From Kitasatospora sp. MMS16-BH015 (GTDB lineage: Bacteria; Actinomycetota; Actinomycetes; Streptomycetales; Streptomycetaceae): a stretch of 64,000 nt of DNA. Location of the stretch: assembly GCF_002943525.1 (NCBI RefSeq), contig NZ_CP025394.1, positions 2,046,001-2,110,000 of the forward strand, in the 5' to 3' direction. Within the stretch, counting starts at the first letter, position 1, and every line of letters begins with the position of its first letter. Positions 28,709 through 37,576 of the stretch are shown in pieces. The notes under the pieces are model-generated. The model was not told the DNA's origin and did no database searches. It worked only from the letters and a program-made list of their open reading frames with translations. The translations under genes were made by a program, and so were the position numbers.

Positions 28709-28966
28709 TCAGTGGTGTGCCGCCGCGCAGCGGCCGGCCGCCCGGAGCGTCACCAGGGCCGGCCGCCCGTCCACCTGCGAGCGGTCCGCCCGCACCACGG
28801 TGGCCAGCCGGGAGGCCTCACTGCACACGTACGCGTCCCGCTCCGCCCGCTCCACCCCACGCCTGGCCAGCGCGTGCCCCACCGTCGCCTCGGCCCCGAA
28901 GGCGGCCCCCAGCACCAGCACGGCCGTGGCCGCCCGCAGCACCACGGCTCGGTGGACGCTCAGCAC
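28709..28966 (-). CDS. Small exported or membrane-anchored protein
   Basis: This 85-aa protein has a GTG start with GAAGGAG 6 nt upstream, a much better ribosome site than a chance ORF would have. Residues about 8-26 (VVLRAATAVLVLGAAFGAEA) form one hydrophobic helix or an uncleaved signal, followed by an Arg-rich tail with two cysteines. I do not recognise a family. It lies between the decayed murQ and the MauE-like gene on the same strand. Confidence 0.5.
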   Translation of the reverse strand: MLSVHRAVVLRAATAVLVLGAAFGAEATVGHALARRGVERAERDAYVCSEASRLATVVRADRSQVDGRPALVTLRAAGRCAAAHH

Positions 28967-29049
28967 ACGCGGCTCCTTCGGTAGACCGTCTCAGTCGTCC
29001 CTCCACTCAACGCCGGTCAATCCACACCGATGCGTCGTGCCCGTACTCT

Positions 29050-29619
29050 TCACCCGGACGGGTCCACGAAGGTGCCCCGGTCGCACCAAGGGGCCAGTGC
29101 GTCGCGGAGGCGGCCGGCGTGCTCCCGGAGCAGCCGGGCGGCGGTGGGGGCGTCGACCTCGCCGAGGATGACGAGGACGGCGGGCTTGACCTCGCCGCCG
29201 GTGGCGGCGAGGGCGGCCTCGACGGTGGCCTCCTCGGCCCCCTCCACGGCGGTGACCACCGTGGCCGGGCCGCCCGCGATCAGCCCGACCACCTGCCCGG
29301 GCCCGGTGTTGAAGGTGGGCGGGCACTCGCTCGCGTCCAGCACGCCCATCCGCCCGGCCGTCCCGGCCCCGGCGTAGACCAGCCGCCCGCCCCGGCCCAT
29401 CCGCTCGGCGATCCCGTCCACCGCCGCCGCGATCCGCGGCAGCTGCTCGGCCACCGCCGCCGGTACGGTGCGGTCCTCACCGTTCATCAGCTCGGCGATG
29501 GCGAGGGTGGGGAGCCGGTCGATCTCGGCGTGCTCGGGGCGGTGGGCCTCGGTGGCCAGCTGCTCGAGCTGCTCGCGCAGGGCGGGGATGAACTCGGGGG
29601 TGAACTCGGGGGTGCTCAT
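29050..29619 (-). pseudogene. murQ: N-acetylmuramic acid 6-phosphate etherase, internally deleted
   Basis: The first 130 residues are a clear MurQ N-terminus ([40 protein letters not shown]). After VEGAEEAT the sequence jumps directly to the family's C-terminal piece ([20 protein letters not shown]). The product is 189 aa instead of about 300, missing some 110 residues of the SIS domain including the central catalytic region. The join is in frame, so a protein could still be made but is unlikely to cleave MurNAc-6-phosphate. A relic of its regulator lies just upstream. Confidence 0.8.
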
Positions 29620-29639
29620 GCTTCATCAGCTCCGTTGCC

Positions 29640-29875
29640 GGTGGCGGCGCCCCGGCGGGGGCCAGGGCTCGGTGGGTGAGGTCCAGCGCCGGCCCGGCGC
29701 CGGCGTAGCGGCGCTGGACGAGGCCGATGCTCAGGCAGTCGACCACCAGCAGCTGAGCGGAGCGCGAGGCCATCGCGGCGGGCCGCCGCTCAGCCTCGCG
29801 GCCGGCGCTGTCGAGCAGCAGGTGCCCGGCCAGTCGCCCGGCCCTCGACCGGGCCCGGCTGGTCACCACCACGGT
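29640..29875 (-). pseudogene. RpiR/MurR-type regulator, C-terminal relic
   Basis: Reading the minus strand from about 29875 gives the end of a SIS domain as in RpiR/MurR regulators: TVVVTSRARS, AMASRSAQLLVVDCLSIGLV, then QRRYAGAGPALDLTHRAL. The DNA-binding half is absent, replaced by about 100 bp of unrelated sequence before the next gene on the + strand. MurR-type genes normally precede murQ, so this is the other half of the decayed locus. Confidence 0.65.
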
Positions 29876-30009
29876 GGCCGCCGCGGACGGGACAGGCTTT
29901 GGTCCCGAGTTCCGCGCGGCGCCGCCCGGGGGCGCACGGACCGCGCCGCACCACCGGCCAGCCATAGTTCGACCACGGAGAGTGACCGCTCCACTGCCAG
30001 ACTGGCCGC

Positions 30010-30441
30010 ATGATCCGACTCCGCACCGCCGCCGTGGCCCTCGCCCTCGCCGGCTCCACCATCCTGCCCGCCACCTCCCCCGCCCAGGCCGCGAGTCGCG
30101 CCGAAGTCCAGGTGAACGCCTTCTTCAGCCAGTACCGTGACGCCGTCCTCGGCCAGAACCCCAACCAGGATCCGCTGGAGGTCCGCGAGGAGTTCATGAC
30201 CCCGGAGCTGAACACCCGGCTCGACCGGTGGGCCGAGGCGCGCGACGCGGACCCGGTCTTCCGCGCCCAGAACGTGCCCGTCGGCTGGTCCGTCGCCTAC
30301 GGCGGCAGCGGCGCGGGGCACACCACCGTGATCCTCACCGAGGACTGGTCCGGCGGCGGTCACACCGACGTCTGGTACCAGGTCCGCCTCGACAACCTCC
30401 GGATCGACGGCCTCGAGGACCCGCCGCAGTCGACCCCGTAG
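30010..30441 (+). CDS. Small secreted protein of unknown function
   Basis: The 143-aa protein has a cleavable signal peptide (TAAVALALAGSTILPATSPA, cut near AQA-AS). The mature part of about 117 residues is acidic, lacks cysteine and shows a compact alpha/beta pattern (VQVNAFFSQYRDAVL, FMTPELNTRLDRWAEARDAD, HTTVILTEDWSGG). It resembles the NTF2-like/DUF3828 style of small secreted domains, but I cannot name it with confidence. It ends in a strong bidirectional terminator. Confidence 0.7.
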   Translation: MIRLRTAAVALALAGSTILPATSPAQAASRAEVQVNAFFSQYRDAVLGQNPNQDPLEVREEFMTPELNTRLDRWAEARDADPVFRAQNVPVGWSVAYGGSGAGHTTVILTEDWSGGGHTDVWYQVRLDNLRIDGLEDPPQSTP

Positions 30442-30454
30442 CACCGAGGAACGA

Positions 30455-30490
30455 CAGGGGTGCGGGGCTCTGCAGAGCCCCGCACCCCTG
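30455..30490. terminator. 36-bp perfect palindrome, bidirectional terminator
   Basis: Bases 30455-30490 form an uninterrupted perfect palindrome (CAGGGGTGCGGGGCTCTG and its complement). It lies 13 nt after the + strand secreted-protein gene and 10 nt after the trpA stop on the minus strand, so it can end both transcripts. Confidence 0.9.
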
Positions 30491-30500
30491 GATGGTGCAA

Positions 30501-31310
30501 CTACCGCTTGCGGACGCCCTCGGCGAGGTCGGCGGCGAGGTCGCGGACGGCGGCCAGCGCGGCCTCCTCGTTGCCGTCCGCGTCCAGGATGCGCTGGACG
30601 AAGGCAGAGCCGACGATCACGCCGTCGGCGAAGCCGGCGACCTCGGCGGCCTGGGTGGCGGTGGAGACGCCCAGGCCGACGCAGACCGGGAGGTCGGTGG
30701 TGGCGCGGGTGCGGGCGACCAGGTCCTCGGCCATCGAACCGACGGCGGCGCGGGTGCCGGTGACGCCCATCACGGCGGCGGCGTAGACGAAGCCACTGCC
30801 GGCCGCGGTGACCTCGGCGAGGCGGGGGTCCTTGCTGCTGGGGGCGACCACGAAGACGGTGTCGAGACCGTGCTCGGCCGCCGCCGCGCGCCACGGGCCG
30901 GCTTCCTCGACCGGGAGGTCGGGGAGGATGCAGCCGACGCCGCCGGCGGCGGCCAGCTCGGCGGCGAACCGCTCGACGCCGTACCGCTCGACCGGGTTCC
31001 AGTAGGTCATCACCAGCACGGCGGCGGCCGGATGGGCCGAGGCCACCTCGGCGACGGTCCGGATCACGTCCTTGATCTTGACGCCGGCCCGGAGGGCGAT
31101 GTCGTCGGCGGTCTGGATGACCGGGCCGTCCAGGACCGGGTCGGAGTGCGGGAGGCCGATCTCGACCACGTCGCAGCCGCCCTCGACCAGGGCCTTGACC
31201 GCGGCGATGCCACCGTCCACCGAGGGGAAGCCGGCCGGGAGGTAGCCGATCAGGGCCGCGCGGTCCTCCGCCTTCGCGGCGGCGAGGACGGTGCTGAGCT
31301 TGGAAGCCAT
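30501..31310 (-). CDS. trpA: Tryptophan synthase alpha chain
   Basis: The 269-aa TIM barrel cleaves indole-3-glycerol phosphate to indole and glyceraldehyde 3-phosphate. The catalytic Glu lies in VVEIGLPHSDPVLDGP and the catalytic Asp in CILPDLPVEEA; the phosphate-binding loop is GLGVSTATQ. The ATG at 31310 has GGAGG at a good distance. An alternative GTG at 31316 would overlap the trpB stop as GTGA. It is the last gene of trpCMBA. Confidence 0.96.
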   Translation of the reverse strand: MASKLSTVLAAAKAEDRAALIGYLPAGFPSVDGGIAAVKALVEGGCDVVEIGLPHSDPVLDGPVIQTADDIALRAGVKIKDVIRTVAEVASAHPAAAVLVMTYWNPVERYGVERFAAELAAAGGVGCILPDLPVEEAGPWRAAAAEHGLDTVFVVAPSSKDPRLAEVTAAGSGFVYAAAVMGVTGTRAAVGSMAEDLVARTRATTDLPVCVGLGVSTATQAAEVAGFADGVIVGSAFVQRILDADGNEEAALAAVRDLAADLAEGVRKR

Positions 31311-31312
31311 GG

Positions 31313-32554
31313 TCACTTCCCTCCGTTGTCAGAAGCGTTGTCGTACAGGCCGAAGTACTGGGCGGCCGTGTGCATGTCCTTGTCGCCGCGGCCGGAGAGC
31401 GAGACCAGGATGGTCGCCTCCGGGCCGAGCTCGCGGCCCAGCTCCAGGGCGCCGGCCAGCGCGTGGGCGCTCTCGATCGCCGGGATGATGCCCTCCGTGC
31501 GGGAGAGCAGGCGCAGCGCCTGCATCGCGGCGTCGTCCGTCACCGGGCGGTACTCGGCCCGGCCGGAGTCCTTGAGCCAGGCGTGCTCGGGGCCGACCCC
31601 GGGGTAGTCCAGGCCGGCGGAGATGGAGTGCGACTCGATGGTCTGGCCGTCCTCGTCCTGCAGGACGTAGGTGCGCGAGCCGTGCAGCACGCCCGGGTCG
31701 CCCTTGGTCAGGGTGGCCGCGTGCCGCGGGGTCTCGGCGCCCTCGCCGGCCGCCTCGCAGCCGATCAGTCGGACGCCCGCGTCCGGGATGAACTCGTGGA
31801 AGATGCCCATCGCGTTGGAGCCGCCGCCGACGCAGGCGACCACGGCGTCCGGGAGCTTGCCGGTGCGGTCCAGCACCTGCTGGCGGGCCTCGATGCCGAT
31901 CACCCGGTGGAAGTCGCGGACCATCATCGGGAAGGGGTGCGGGCCGGCCACCGTGCCGAAGAGGTAGTGGGTGGAGTCCACGTTGGCGACCCAGTCGCGG
32001 AACGCCTCGTTGATGGCGTCCTTGAGGGTGCGGCTGCCGGACTTCACGGCGATGACCTCGGCGCCGAGCATCCGCATCCGGGCCACGTTGAGCGCCTGGC
32101 GCTCGGTGTCGACCTCGCCCATGTAGATCGTGCACTCGAAGCCGAACAGCGCGCAGGCGGTGGCGGTGGCCACGCCGTGCTGGCCGGCTCCGGTCTCGGC
32201 GATGATCCGGGTCTTGCCCATCCGGCGGGTGAGCAGGGCCTGGCCGAGCACGTTGTTGATCTTGTGCGAGCCGGTGTGGTTCAGGTCCTCGCGCTTGAGC
32301 AGGATCCGCGCGCCGCCCGCCTCCGCGGAGAAGCGGTGCACGTCGGTCAGCGGGCTGGGCCGACCGGTGTAGTCCTTGAGCAGGGCGTCCAGCTCGGCGG
32401 CGAACGCCGGGTCGGCCTTGGCCTTCTCGTACTCCTCGGCGACCTGCTCGACGGCGGCGACCAGCGCCTCCGGGATGAAGCGGCCGCCGTACGCGCCGAA
32501 GTACCCGCGCGCGTCGGGCACTTCGGTGCCCGGCTGGTAGTCGTTCTCGGACAT
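31313..32554 (-). CDS. trpB: Tryptophan synthase beta chain
   Basis: This 413-aa PLP enzyme condenses indole with serine to give tryptophan. The PLP lysine is in [17 protein letters not shown], the phosphate cradle is [10 protein letters not shown], and the catalytic Glu lies in [10 protein letters not shown]. Length and N-terminus are normal. It is separated from trpM by 55 bp and nearly abuts trpA, which supports stoichiometric expression of the alpha-beta complex. Confidence 0.97.
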   Translation of the reverse strand: MSENDYQPGTEVPDARGYFGAYGGRFIPEALVAAVEQVAEEYEKAKADPAFAAELDALLKDYTGRPSPLTDVHRFSAEAGGARILLKREDLNHTGSHKINNVLGQALLTRRMGKTRIIAETGAGQHGVATATACALFGFECTIYMGEVDTERQALNVARMRMLGAEVIAVKSGSRTLKDAINEAFRDWVANVDSTHYLFGTVAGPHPFPMMVRDFHRVIGIEARQQVLDRTGKLPDAVVACVGGGSNAMGIFHEFIPDAGVRLIGCEAAGEGAETPRHAATLTKGDPGVLHGSRTYVLQDEDGQTIESHSISAGLDYPGVGPEHAWLKDSGRAEYRPVTDDAAMQALRLLSRTEGIIPAIESAHALAGALELGRELGPEATILVSLSGRGDKDMHTAAQYFGLYDNASDNGGK

Positions 32555-32609
32555 GGCAGTAGTCCTCAGGGGTGTGATGGGCGAGAAAAAGGTGACTCGG
32601 AACGGCTTC

Positions 32610-32759
32610 TCAGCCGTGAGTCCTGCGCCATCGCCGGCCCTGCACCTGCCCGGGCTCGCAGCCGATCACGTACCGCACCCGCCGCCCCAGCACCCGGCGT
32701 GCGGGCGCGCGGCAGCCGCGCGGGCGGCAGCCGGGGGCGAGGCGGGTGGTCAGTGACAT
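32610..32759 (-). CDS. trpM: TrpM-type small tryptophan-cluster protein
   Basis: A 49-codon frame lies between trpC and trpB, starting with ATG 9 nt after the trpC stop and ending in TGA. The product is very basic and has four cysteines; its core ([14 protein letters not shown], then [20 protein letters not shown]) matches my recollection of the small TrpM (formerly TrpX) protein. In S. coelicolor TrpM is encoded at the same place between trpC and trpB, modulates tryptophan synthesis and affects development. This copy seems slightly shorter at its C-terminus. Assignment rests on position and sequence pattern. Confidence 0.75.
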   Translation of the reverse strand: MSLTTRLAPGCRPRGCRAPARRVLGRRVRYVIGCEPGQVQGRRWRRTHG

Positions 32760-32768
32760 GGCGGCGGG

Positions 32769-33581
32769 TCAGCCCCGTCCGTTGTTGCGCAGCGCCGGGT
32801 GGGCACCGGCGGCCACCAGGTCGGCCACGGCCGCCTTCGGGTCCTTGCCGGTCACCAGCGACTCGCCGACCAGGACGGCGTCCGCGCCCAGGTTGGCGTA
32901 CGCGATCAGGTCGTGCGGGCCGCGCACGCCGGACTCGGCCACCTTCACGATGTGGTCCGGGATGGAATCCACCACGTTGCCGAAGGTGTTCCGGTCGACC
33001 TCGAGGGTCTTCAGGTTCCGGGCGTTCACGCCGATGATCCTCGCCCCGGCGTCCACCGCCCGGGCGATCTCCTCCTCGTCGTGCACCTCGACCAGCGGGG
33101 TCAGCCCGATCGACTCGGCCCGCTCGATGAGCGAGACGAGCGCGGGCTGCTCCAGCGCGGCCACGATCAGCAGCGCCAGGTCGGCCCCGTGCGCGCGGGC
33201 CTCCCACAGCTGGTAGGCGGTGACGATGAAGTCCTTGCGCAGCAGCGGGGTCTCCACGGCGGCCCGGACGGCGTCCAGGTCGGCCAGGGAGCCGCCGAAG
33301 CGGCGCTGCTCGGTCAGCACGCTGATCGCCGCGGCACCACCGGCCGCGTAGTCCAGCGCCAGGGCGGCCGGGTCGGCGATCGCCGCCAGGGCCCCCTTCG
33401 AGGGGCTGGAGCGCTTGACCTCGCAGATCACCCGGACGCCGTCGCCGCGCAGCGCGGCCACACCGTCCTTGGCATCCGGCGCCTTGGCCGCCAGCTCCTT
33501 GAGCTCGTCCAGGGAGACCCGGGCCTGCCGCTCGGCGAGGTCCGCACGGACCCCGTCGATGATCTCGTCGAGCACACTCAC
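32769..33581 (-). CDS. trpC: Indole-3-glycerol phosphate synthase
   Basis: This 270-aa barrel enzyme converts CdRP to indole-3-glycerol phosphate. Conserved blocks are [13 protein letters not shown] (catalytic Lys and phosphate contacts), [25 protein letters not shown] and VAESGV. The GTG at 33581 starts the typical [20 protein letters not shown]-terminus. It opens the trpC-trpM-trpB-trpA unit. The 173 bp upstream presumably contain the promoter; I see no leader peptide or attenuator there. Confidence 0.96.
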   Translation of the reverse strand: MSVLDEIIDGVRADLAERQARVSLDELKELAAKAPDAKDGVAALRGDGVRVICEVKRSSPSKGALAAIADPAALALDYAAGGAAAISVLTEQRRFGGSLADLDAVRAAVETPLLRKDFIVTAYQLWEARAHGADLALLIVAALEQPALVSLIERAESIGLTPLVEVHDEEEIARAVDAGARIIGVNARNLKTLEVDRNTFGNVVDSIPDHIVKVAESGVRGPHDLIAYANLGADAVLVGESLVTGKDPKAAVADLVAAGAHPALRNNGRG

Positions 33582-33754
33582 GCGGGCGCCCCCATCATTT
33601 GATCCAGTCAGATCCGCGGGTGCGGTGTGCACGGCATCTTGGCTGATCCCACGCCTCAACGCCCCCGTCGGCTCTTCGATGGTATCGGGCCCGGGGGGCG
33701 CACGGTGCATCCGACCGGCGCGCGTCTCGCGTAGCGGAATGCTCCCGGCCGGAT

Positions 33755-34195
33755 TCAGGCCGCCGGCGGGGCGAAACCGTGACCGGCGGGGAGGTTCCGG
33801 AAGACCGTGAAGGCCAGCAGCACGAGCACCGCCATCGCCGCCTGCCGCCCGCTCAGCCGCGGCCTCGGCCCGGCCGTACCGGTCAGCGCTGCCCAGCACC
33901 AGAGCAGCCAGCCGAGCACCGCGAAGACGGCGAGGCCGAGCACCAGGACGTTGTCGTGGGCCGCCTCGGTGATCCGGCCGTGGGCCAGCGCGTGCACGGC
34001 GCGCAGACCGCCGCAGCCGGGGCACCACCAGCCGGTGGCCTGCAGGAACGGGCAGGTCGGGTAGTGCCCCGGCTGGTTCGGATCCACCCCCGCCACGTAC
34101 AGGGTCGGCACCCCGACGGCCACCAGCGCGGCCAGCGGCCGGCCGAGGCGGCGCACCAGCGAGGGCGGGGCGGCGGGGCTCGCGGAGGCGTTCAC
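33755..34195 (-). CDS. DUF2752 membrane protein
   Basis: The GTG at 34195 gives 146 aa. Three or four membrane helices are visible. The DUF2752 signature [20 protein letters not shown] (Cys-Pro ... Cys-Pro-x-Cys-Gly) stands after the first helix, facing outward or in the membrane interface. Function of the family is unknown; the three cysteines suggest metal or redox chemistry. The gene lies upstream of trpC on the same strand, an arrangement I regard as common in streptomycetes. Confidence 0.85.
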   Translation of the reverse strand: MNASASPAAPPSLVRRLGRPLAALVAVGVPTLYVAGVDPNQPGHYPTCPFLQATGWWCPGCGGLRAVHALAHGRITEAAHDNVLVLGLAVFAVLGWLLWCWAALTGTAGPRPRLSGRQAAMAVLVLLAFTVFRNLPAGHGFAPPAA

Positions 34196-34265
34196 CTCTC
34201 GGATTCTGCCCCGGGCCCGCCGCTCACCCGCCGCGCCACGCTCCACCGGGGGCGTCCGGACACGA

Positions 34266-34300
34266 CTGAGGGGCGCACCGGCGAGCGGTGCGCCCCTCAG
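34266..34300 (-). terminator. 15-bp perfect stem terminator
   Basis: CTGAGGGGCGCACCG (34266-34280) and its complement (34286-34300) flank a 5-nt loop, 15 nt past the stop of the HGxxPAAW gene. It separates that gene from the DUF2752-trp unit downstream. Confidence 0.85.
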
Positions 34301-34314
34301 ATCGGTACGGGACC

Positions 34315-34560
34315 TCAGACGGAGACGGCGGTCTTCGTCTCGGTGGCCACCGCGTGGTGGTGCGTGGTGGGCTGCTTGCCCATGCCGGCCATCGACATCG
34401 CCTTGCCGACCACACCGCCGACCAGCACGACGGCCATGCCGACCCAGAACAGCCAGACGGCGGGCATGATCATGGCGACGCCGCTGACACAGAAGCCGAT
34501 GAACGTGATGGTCACGCCGGTCCACGCGGCGGGGTTGTGACCGTGCGATGCTGCCGCCAT
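34315..34560 (-). CDS. HGxxPAAW-motif small membrane protein
   Basis: This 81-aa protein has AAGGAG 10 nt before its ATG. It begins with the motif HGHNPAAW and has two membrane helices (about residues 13-33 and 37-58), with a short His-rich tail. Proteins with this motif are small, streptomycete-specific and of unknown function, and they recur next to trp genes. A strong terminator follows directly. Confidence 0.85.
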   Translation of the reverse strand: MAAASHGHNPAAWTGVTITFIGFCVSGVAMIMPAVWLFWVGMAVVLVGGVVGKAMSMAGMGKQPTTHHHAVATETKTAVSV

Positions 34561-34675
34561 TTGACGATGCTCCTTGGTTCTACGGGGCCCGGCCGGGGCT
34601 ACCAGAGGCGCACGCGGCAGGTTGACTCTCCCATTGTGCCCGGCCTCACCGGACGACCCCAAGCGGGGGCCGACC

Positions 34676-35299
34676 TCATCTGGTGGGATCTTCGCCACGG
34701 TCCAGGGCCTGCCAGAGCTCGGCCGGGGTGCTGGGCCGGCCGGCCTTCGCCGGCCGGGCCGCCTTGGCCTGCCGGGTGGGCGCGTCGTACCGGGCCCCCA
34801 TGGCCGGCCAACCCCGGCCGGCCCGCAGCGTGACCAGCCCGGCCACCGCCAGCAGCAGCCCGCCGAAGGCCGCCACCCACGGCCAGGCCGTGTGGCTCAC
34901 CTGCTCGGCCTGGGCACTCATCAGCGCGAGCTTGCGGCCCGCCTCGGCGTCCAGCGCCGAGCCGTCGAACGCACCGGCCACCGCTGCTGCGGCGGCCCCC
35001 AGCCCGGCCACCACGGTCAGCCCGCCGACGACCATCCGTCCGACCCCGCGCACCGCGAAGACCGCCACCGCAGCCGCCAGCGCCACCAGCGCCAGCCCCC
35101 CGGGCAGCCCCGAGACGGCGCTCCCGCTGACACTCAGCTCCAGTTGCCCCCCGACCCGCCCCTCGGCCCAGACCCGCCCCACGGCCGTCAGCACCAGCAG
35201 CACCCCGACCCCGGTCAACCCGAGCATCGCGGCCATCCCCCGCCGGGAGGAGGAGGCAGCACGTTCGTTCCGGGGCGGCGCAGCAGCTGTTTCAGTCAC
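34676..35299 (-). CDS. Trp biosynthesis-associated membrane protein
   Basis: The GTG at 35299 gives 207 aa (an ATG at 35314 is possible). Four membrane helices are spread over residues about 20-145 in the pattern of the actinobacterial Trp-operon-associated membrane family (TGVGVLLVLTAVGRVWAEGR, VRGVGRMVVGGLTVVAGLG, TAWPWVAAFGGLLLAVAGLV). A basic cytoplasmic tail follows. Its job is unknown; position after trpE is the only clue. Confidence 0.82.
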   Translation of the reverse strand: MTETAAAPPRNERAASSSRRGMAAMLGLTGVGVLLVLTAVGRVWAEGRVGGQLELSVSGSAVSGLPGGLALVALAAAVAVFAVRGVGRMVVGGLTVVAGLGAAAAAVAGAFDGSALDAEAGRKLALMSAQAEQVSHTAWPWVAAFGGLLLAVAGLVTLRAGRGWPAMGARYDAPTRQAKAARPAKAGRPSTPAELWQALDRGEDPTR

Positions 35300-35338
35300 C
35301 CACCTACTATCCATGACGGCGATCGGCCGGCAGCGTCT

Positions 35339-35485
35339 GGGGGCGCGGGGAACGGCGCGGCCGACCATGCACCGCCCGCAGTCCTACGCCGCTACCCGGT
35401 TGCACTATCCGTTGACGGTGCAAGTGGCTGCGCGGGCGAGATGGCGACTCCGCTTCTTCCGCACTCGCGCAGTTCCCCGCGCCCC
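35339..35485. repeat. Intergenic repeat element with long inverted ends
   Basis: GGGGCGCGGGGAAC (35340-35353) and its exact complement GTTCCCCGCGCCCC (35472-35485) bound a 146-bp element between trpE and the following gene. The inner part carries TTGCAC...GTGCAA. The end sequence is one I recognise as recurring between genes all over Streptomyces chromosomes. One end touches the trpE stop codon. The element may act as terminator or mRNA stabiliser. Confidence 0.6.
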
Positions 35486-36996
35486 TAAAGAACCGGACGC
35501 AGCGTGTTGGCCGTCGCAACGGCCCTCAGCACCGCCGCCGCCTTGTTGCGGCACTCGGTGTCCTCGCTCTCCGGGTCCGAGTCGGCCACGACGCCTGCGC
35601 CGGCCTGCACGTACGCCGTGCCTTCGCGGAGCACGGCCGTACGGATCGCGATCGCGGTGTCGGAGTCGCCGGCGAAGTCCAGGTACCCCACGCAGCCGCC
35701 GTACAGCCCCCGCCGCGTGGGTTCGAGCTCCTCGATGATCTGCATGGCCCGCGGCTTGGGCGCCCCGGAGAGGGTGCCGGCCGGGAAGCAGGCGGTGAGC
35801 ACGTCGAAGGCCGAACGGCCGGCCGCGACCCGGCCGGTGACGGTGGAGACGATGTGCATCACGTGGCTGTACCGCTCGATCGACATGAAGTCGACCACCT
35901 CGACCGAGCCCGGCTCGCAGACCCGGCCGAGGTCGTTGCGGCCGAGGTCGACGAGCATCAGGTGCTCGGCCCGCTCCTTGGGGTCGGCGAGCAGCTCGGT
36001 GGCGAGGTCCGCGTCCTCCTGCGGGGTGGCGCCCCGGTGCCGGGTGCCGGCGATCGGGTGCACCATGGCCTGGCCGTCGGTGACCTTGACCAGCGCCTCG
36101 GGGCTGGAGCCGACCACGTCGAAGCCGCCCTCGGCGCCGCCGTCCGGGCCGGGGAAGCGGAAGAGGTACATGTACGGGCTCGGGTTGGTGGTGCGCAGCA
36201 CCCGGTACACGTCCAGGGCGGAGGCGGCGCAGGGCGCCTCGAAGCGCTGGGAGGGCACCACCTGGAAGGCCTCGCCGGCCCGGATCCGCTCCTTGATCTC
36301 CTCCACGGCCGCCCGGTAGGGCGCCCCGCCGAACGGCGAGTGGGCGTCCACGGCGGTCGGGGTGAAGACGGCCAGGCCCGGCGAGACCGGGCGGGCCAGG
36401 TCGGCCTCCATCGCGTCCAGGCGGGCCACGGCGTCCGCGTAGGCCTCGTCCACGCCGGTCTCGAGGTCGTTGTGGTTGACGGCGTTGGCGATCAGCACCA
36501 CCGTGCCGCCCACGTGGTCGAGCACCGCGAGGTCGGTGGCGAGCAGCATGGTCAGCTCGGGCAGCCGCAGGTCGTCCGGGGTGAGGTTGGGCAGCTTCTC
36601 CAGGCGGCGGACGATGTCGTAGCCGAGGTAGCCGACCAGGCCGCCGGTGAGCGGCGGCAGGCCGTCGTCCTCGCCCCGGGGGGTGTGCAGGGCGGCGAGC
36701 GCGGCCCGCAGCACCTCCAGCGGGTCGCCGGTGGTGGGGATGCCGACCGGCGGGGTGCCGTGCCAGCGGGCGTTGCCCTCGGCGTCGGCGGTCAGGGCGG
36801 CGGCACTGCGCACGCCGACGAAGGAGTACCGCGACCAGCTGCCCTGCTCGGCGGATTCCAGCAGGAAGGTGCCGGGGCGCTCTCCCGCGAGGCTGCGGTA
36901 GAGACCGAGCGGGGTGAGGCCGTCCGCGAGGAGCCGGCGGGTGACCGGAATGACCCGGGTGTCTACGGCGAGCTTGCGGAAAGCCTCAAGGTCCAT
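35485..36996 (-). CDS. trpE: Anthranilate synthase component I
   Basis: The 503-aa protein is the chorismate-using subunit that makes anthranilate with ammonia from TrpG (not in this window). Family blocks are [10 protein letters not shown] (feedback-site region), [33 protein letters not shown] and [20 protein letters not shown]. The ATG at 36996 matches the usual N-terminus [10 protein letters not shown]; a GTG at 37008 is possible. No clear SD and no Trp-rich leader peptide were found. It lies 61 bp after hisI on the same strand. Confidence 0.96.
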   Translation of the reverse strand: MDLEAFRKLAVDTRVIPVTRRLLADGLTPLGLYRSLAGERPGTFLLESAEQGSWSRYSFVGVRSAAALTADAEGNARWHGTPPVGIPTTGDPLEVLRAALAALHTPRGEDDGLPPLTGGLVGYLGYDIVRRLEKLPNLTPDDLRLPELTMLLATDLAVLDHVGGTVVLIANAVNHNDLETGVDEAYADAVARLDAMEADLARPVSPGLAVFTPTAVDAHSPFGGAPYRAAVEEIKERIRAGEAFQVVPSQRFEAPCAASALDVYRVLRTTNPSPYMYLFRFPGPDGGAEGGFDVVGSSPEALVKVTDGQAMVHPIAGTRHRGATPQEDADLATELLADPKERAEHLMLVDLGRNDLGRVCEPGSVEVVDFMSIERYSHVMHIVSTVTGRVAAGRSAFDVLTACFPAGTLSGAPKPRAMQIIEELEPTRRGLYGGCVGYLDFAGDSDTAIAIRTAVLREGTAYVQAGAGVVADSDPESEDTECRNKAAAVLRAVATANTLRPVL

Positions 36997-37057
36997 GGGA
37001 TCAGGCACCGTTCGTGGTCGGGAGGTGTGCTGAGCGCAGCCTAGCGATCAGCGAAGC

Positions 37058-37444
37058 CTAGCGATCACCGGCGAGCAGCACGTCCTCGTCGAAGCAGGTC
37101 CGCGCCCCGGTGTGGCAGGCCGCGCCGGTCTGGTCCACCCGCACCAGCAGGGTGTCGCCGTCGCAGTCGAGCGCGACCGACTTGACCAGCTGGACGTGGC
37201 CCGAGGTGTCGCCCTTCACCCAGTACTCGTTGCGGCTGCGGCTCCAGTACGTGCAGCGCCCGGTGGTGAGGGTGCGGTGCAGCGCCTCGTCGTCCATCCA
37301 GCCGAGCATCAGCACCTCCCCCGTGTCGTACTGCTGCGCGACGGCGGGCAGCAGCCCGTCGGCCGTCCGCTTCAGGCGGGCGGCGACGGCCGGGTCGAGC
37401 GCGGTGGTACCGGGAACGGCGGGGATGGTCGACATGTCGCCCAT
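37058..37444 (-). CDS. hisI: Phosphoribosyl-AMP cyclohydrolase
   Basis: This 128-aa enzyme opens the ring of PR-AMP in histidine synthesis. Metal and substrate ligands are visible in [31 protein letters not shown] and [12 protein letters not shown]. The ATG at 37444 has GGGGGAG 8 nt upstream; a second ATG at 37435 is weaker. It lies apart from the main his operon, next to trpE. A 17-bp tandem duplication (AGCCTAGCGATCA units) covers the stop codon. Confidence 0.95.
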   Translation of the reverse strand: MGDMSTIPAVPGTTALDPAVAARLKRTADGLLPAVAQQYDTGEVLMLGWMDDEALHRTLTTGRCTYWSRSRNEYWVKGDTSGHVQLVKSVALDCDGDTLLVRVDQTGAACHTGARTCFDEDVLLAGDR

Positions 37445-37459
37445 TCTGGCAGCTCCCCC

Positions 37460-37488
37460 GCCGCCGCTGCGCCGAGAGCAGCGGCGGC
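37460..37488. promoter_or_regulatory. 11-bp inverted repeat before hisI
   Basis: GCCGCCGCTGC (37460-37470) and its perfect complement (37478-37488) flank a 7-nt loop, 16-44 nt upstream of hisI. It could be an operator in the divergent promoter or a hairpin in the hisI leader. Confidence 0.4.
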
Positions 37489-37513
37489 AGGCGAAGTCAA
37501 CGGCATTCCGGCG

Positions 37514-37543
37514 TTGAATTCCCGCTCTGCGGTGGGATATTCA
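37514..37543 (+). promoter_or_regulatory. Sigma-70-type promoter for the MBL-fold gene
   Basis: TTGAAT (37514-37519) and TATTCA (37538-37543) are separated by 18 bp, about 33 bp ahead of the start codon. The low-GC block stands out from its surroundings. Confidence 0.5.
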
Positions 37544-37576
37544 TAAAGGGCAGGAACTTCTCCGAGGAGACCCTCC

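Noticed and set aside
33582..33754. trp attenuator before trpC
   Set aside because: No short reading frame with Trp codons and no terminator/antiterminator pair was found here or upstream of trpE (36997-37057).
37039..37067. 17-bp tandem duplication at the end of hisI as an operator
   Set aside because: AGCCTAGCGATCA occurs twice, but one copy is the hisI stop region. A simple local duplication explains it.
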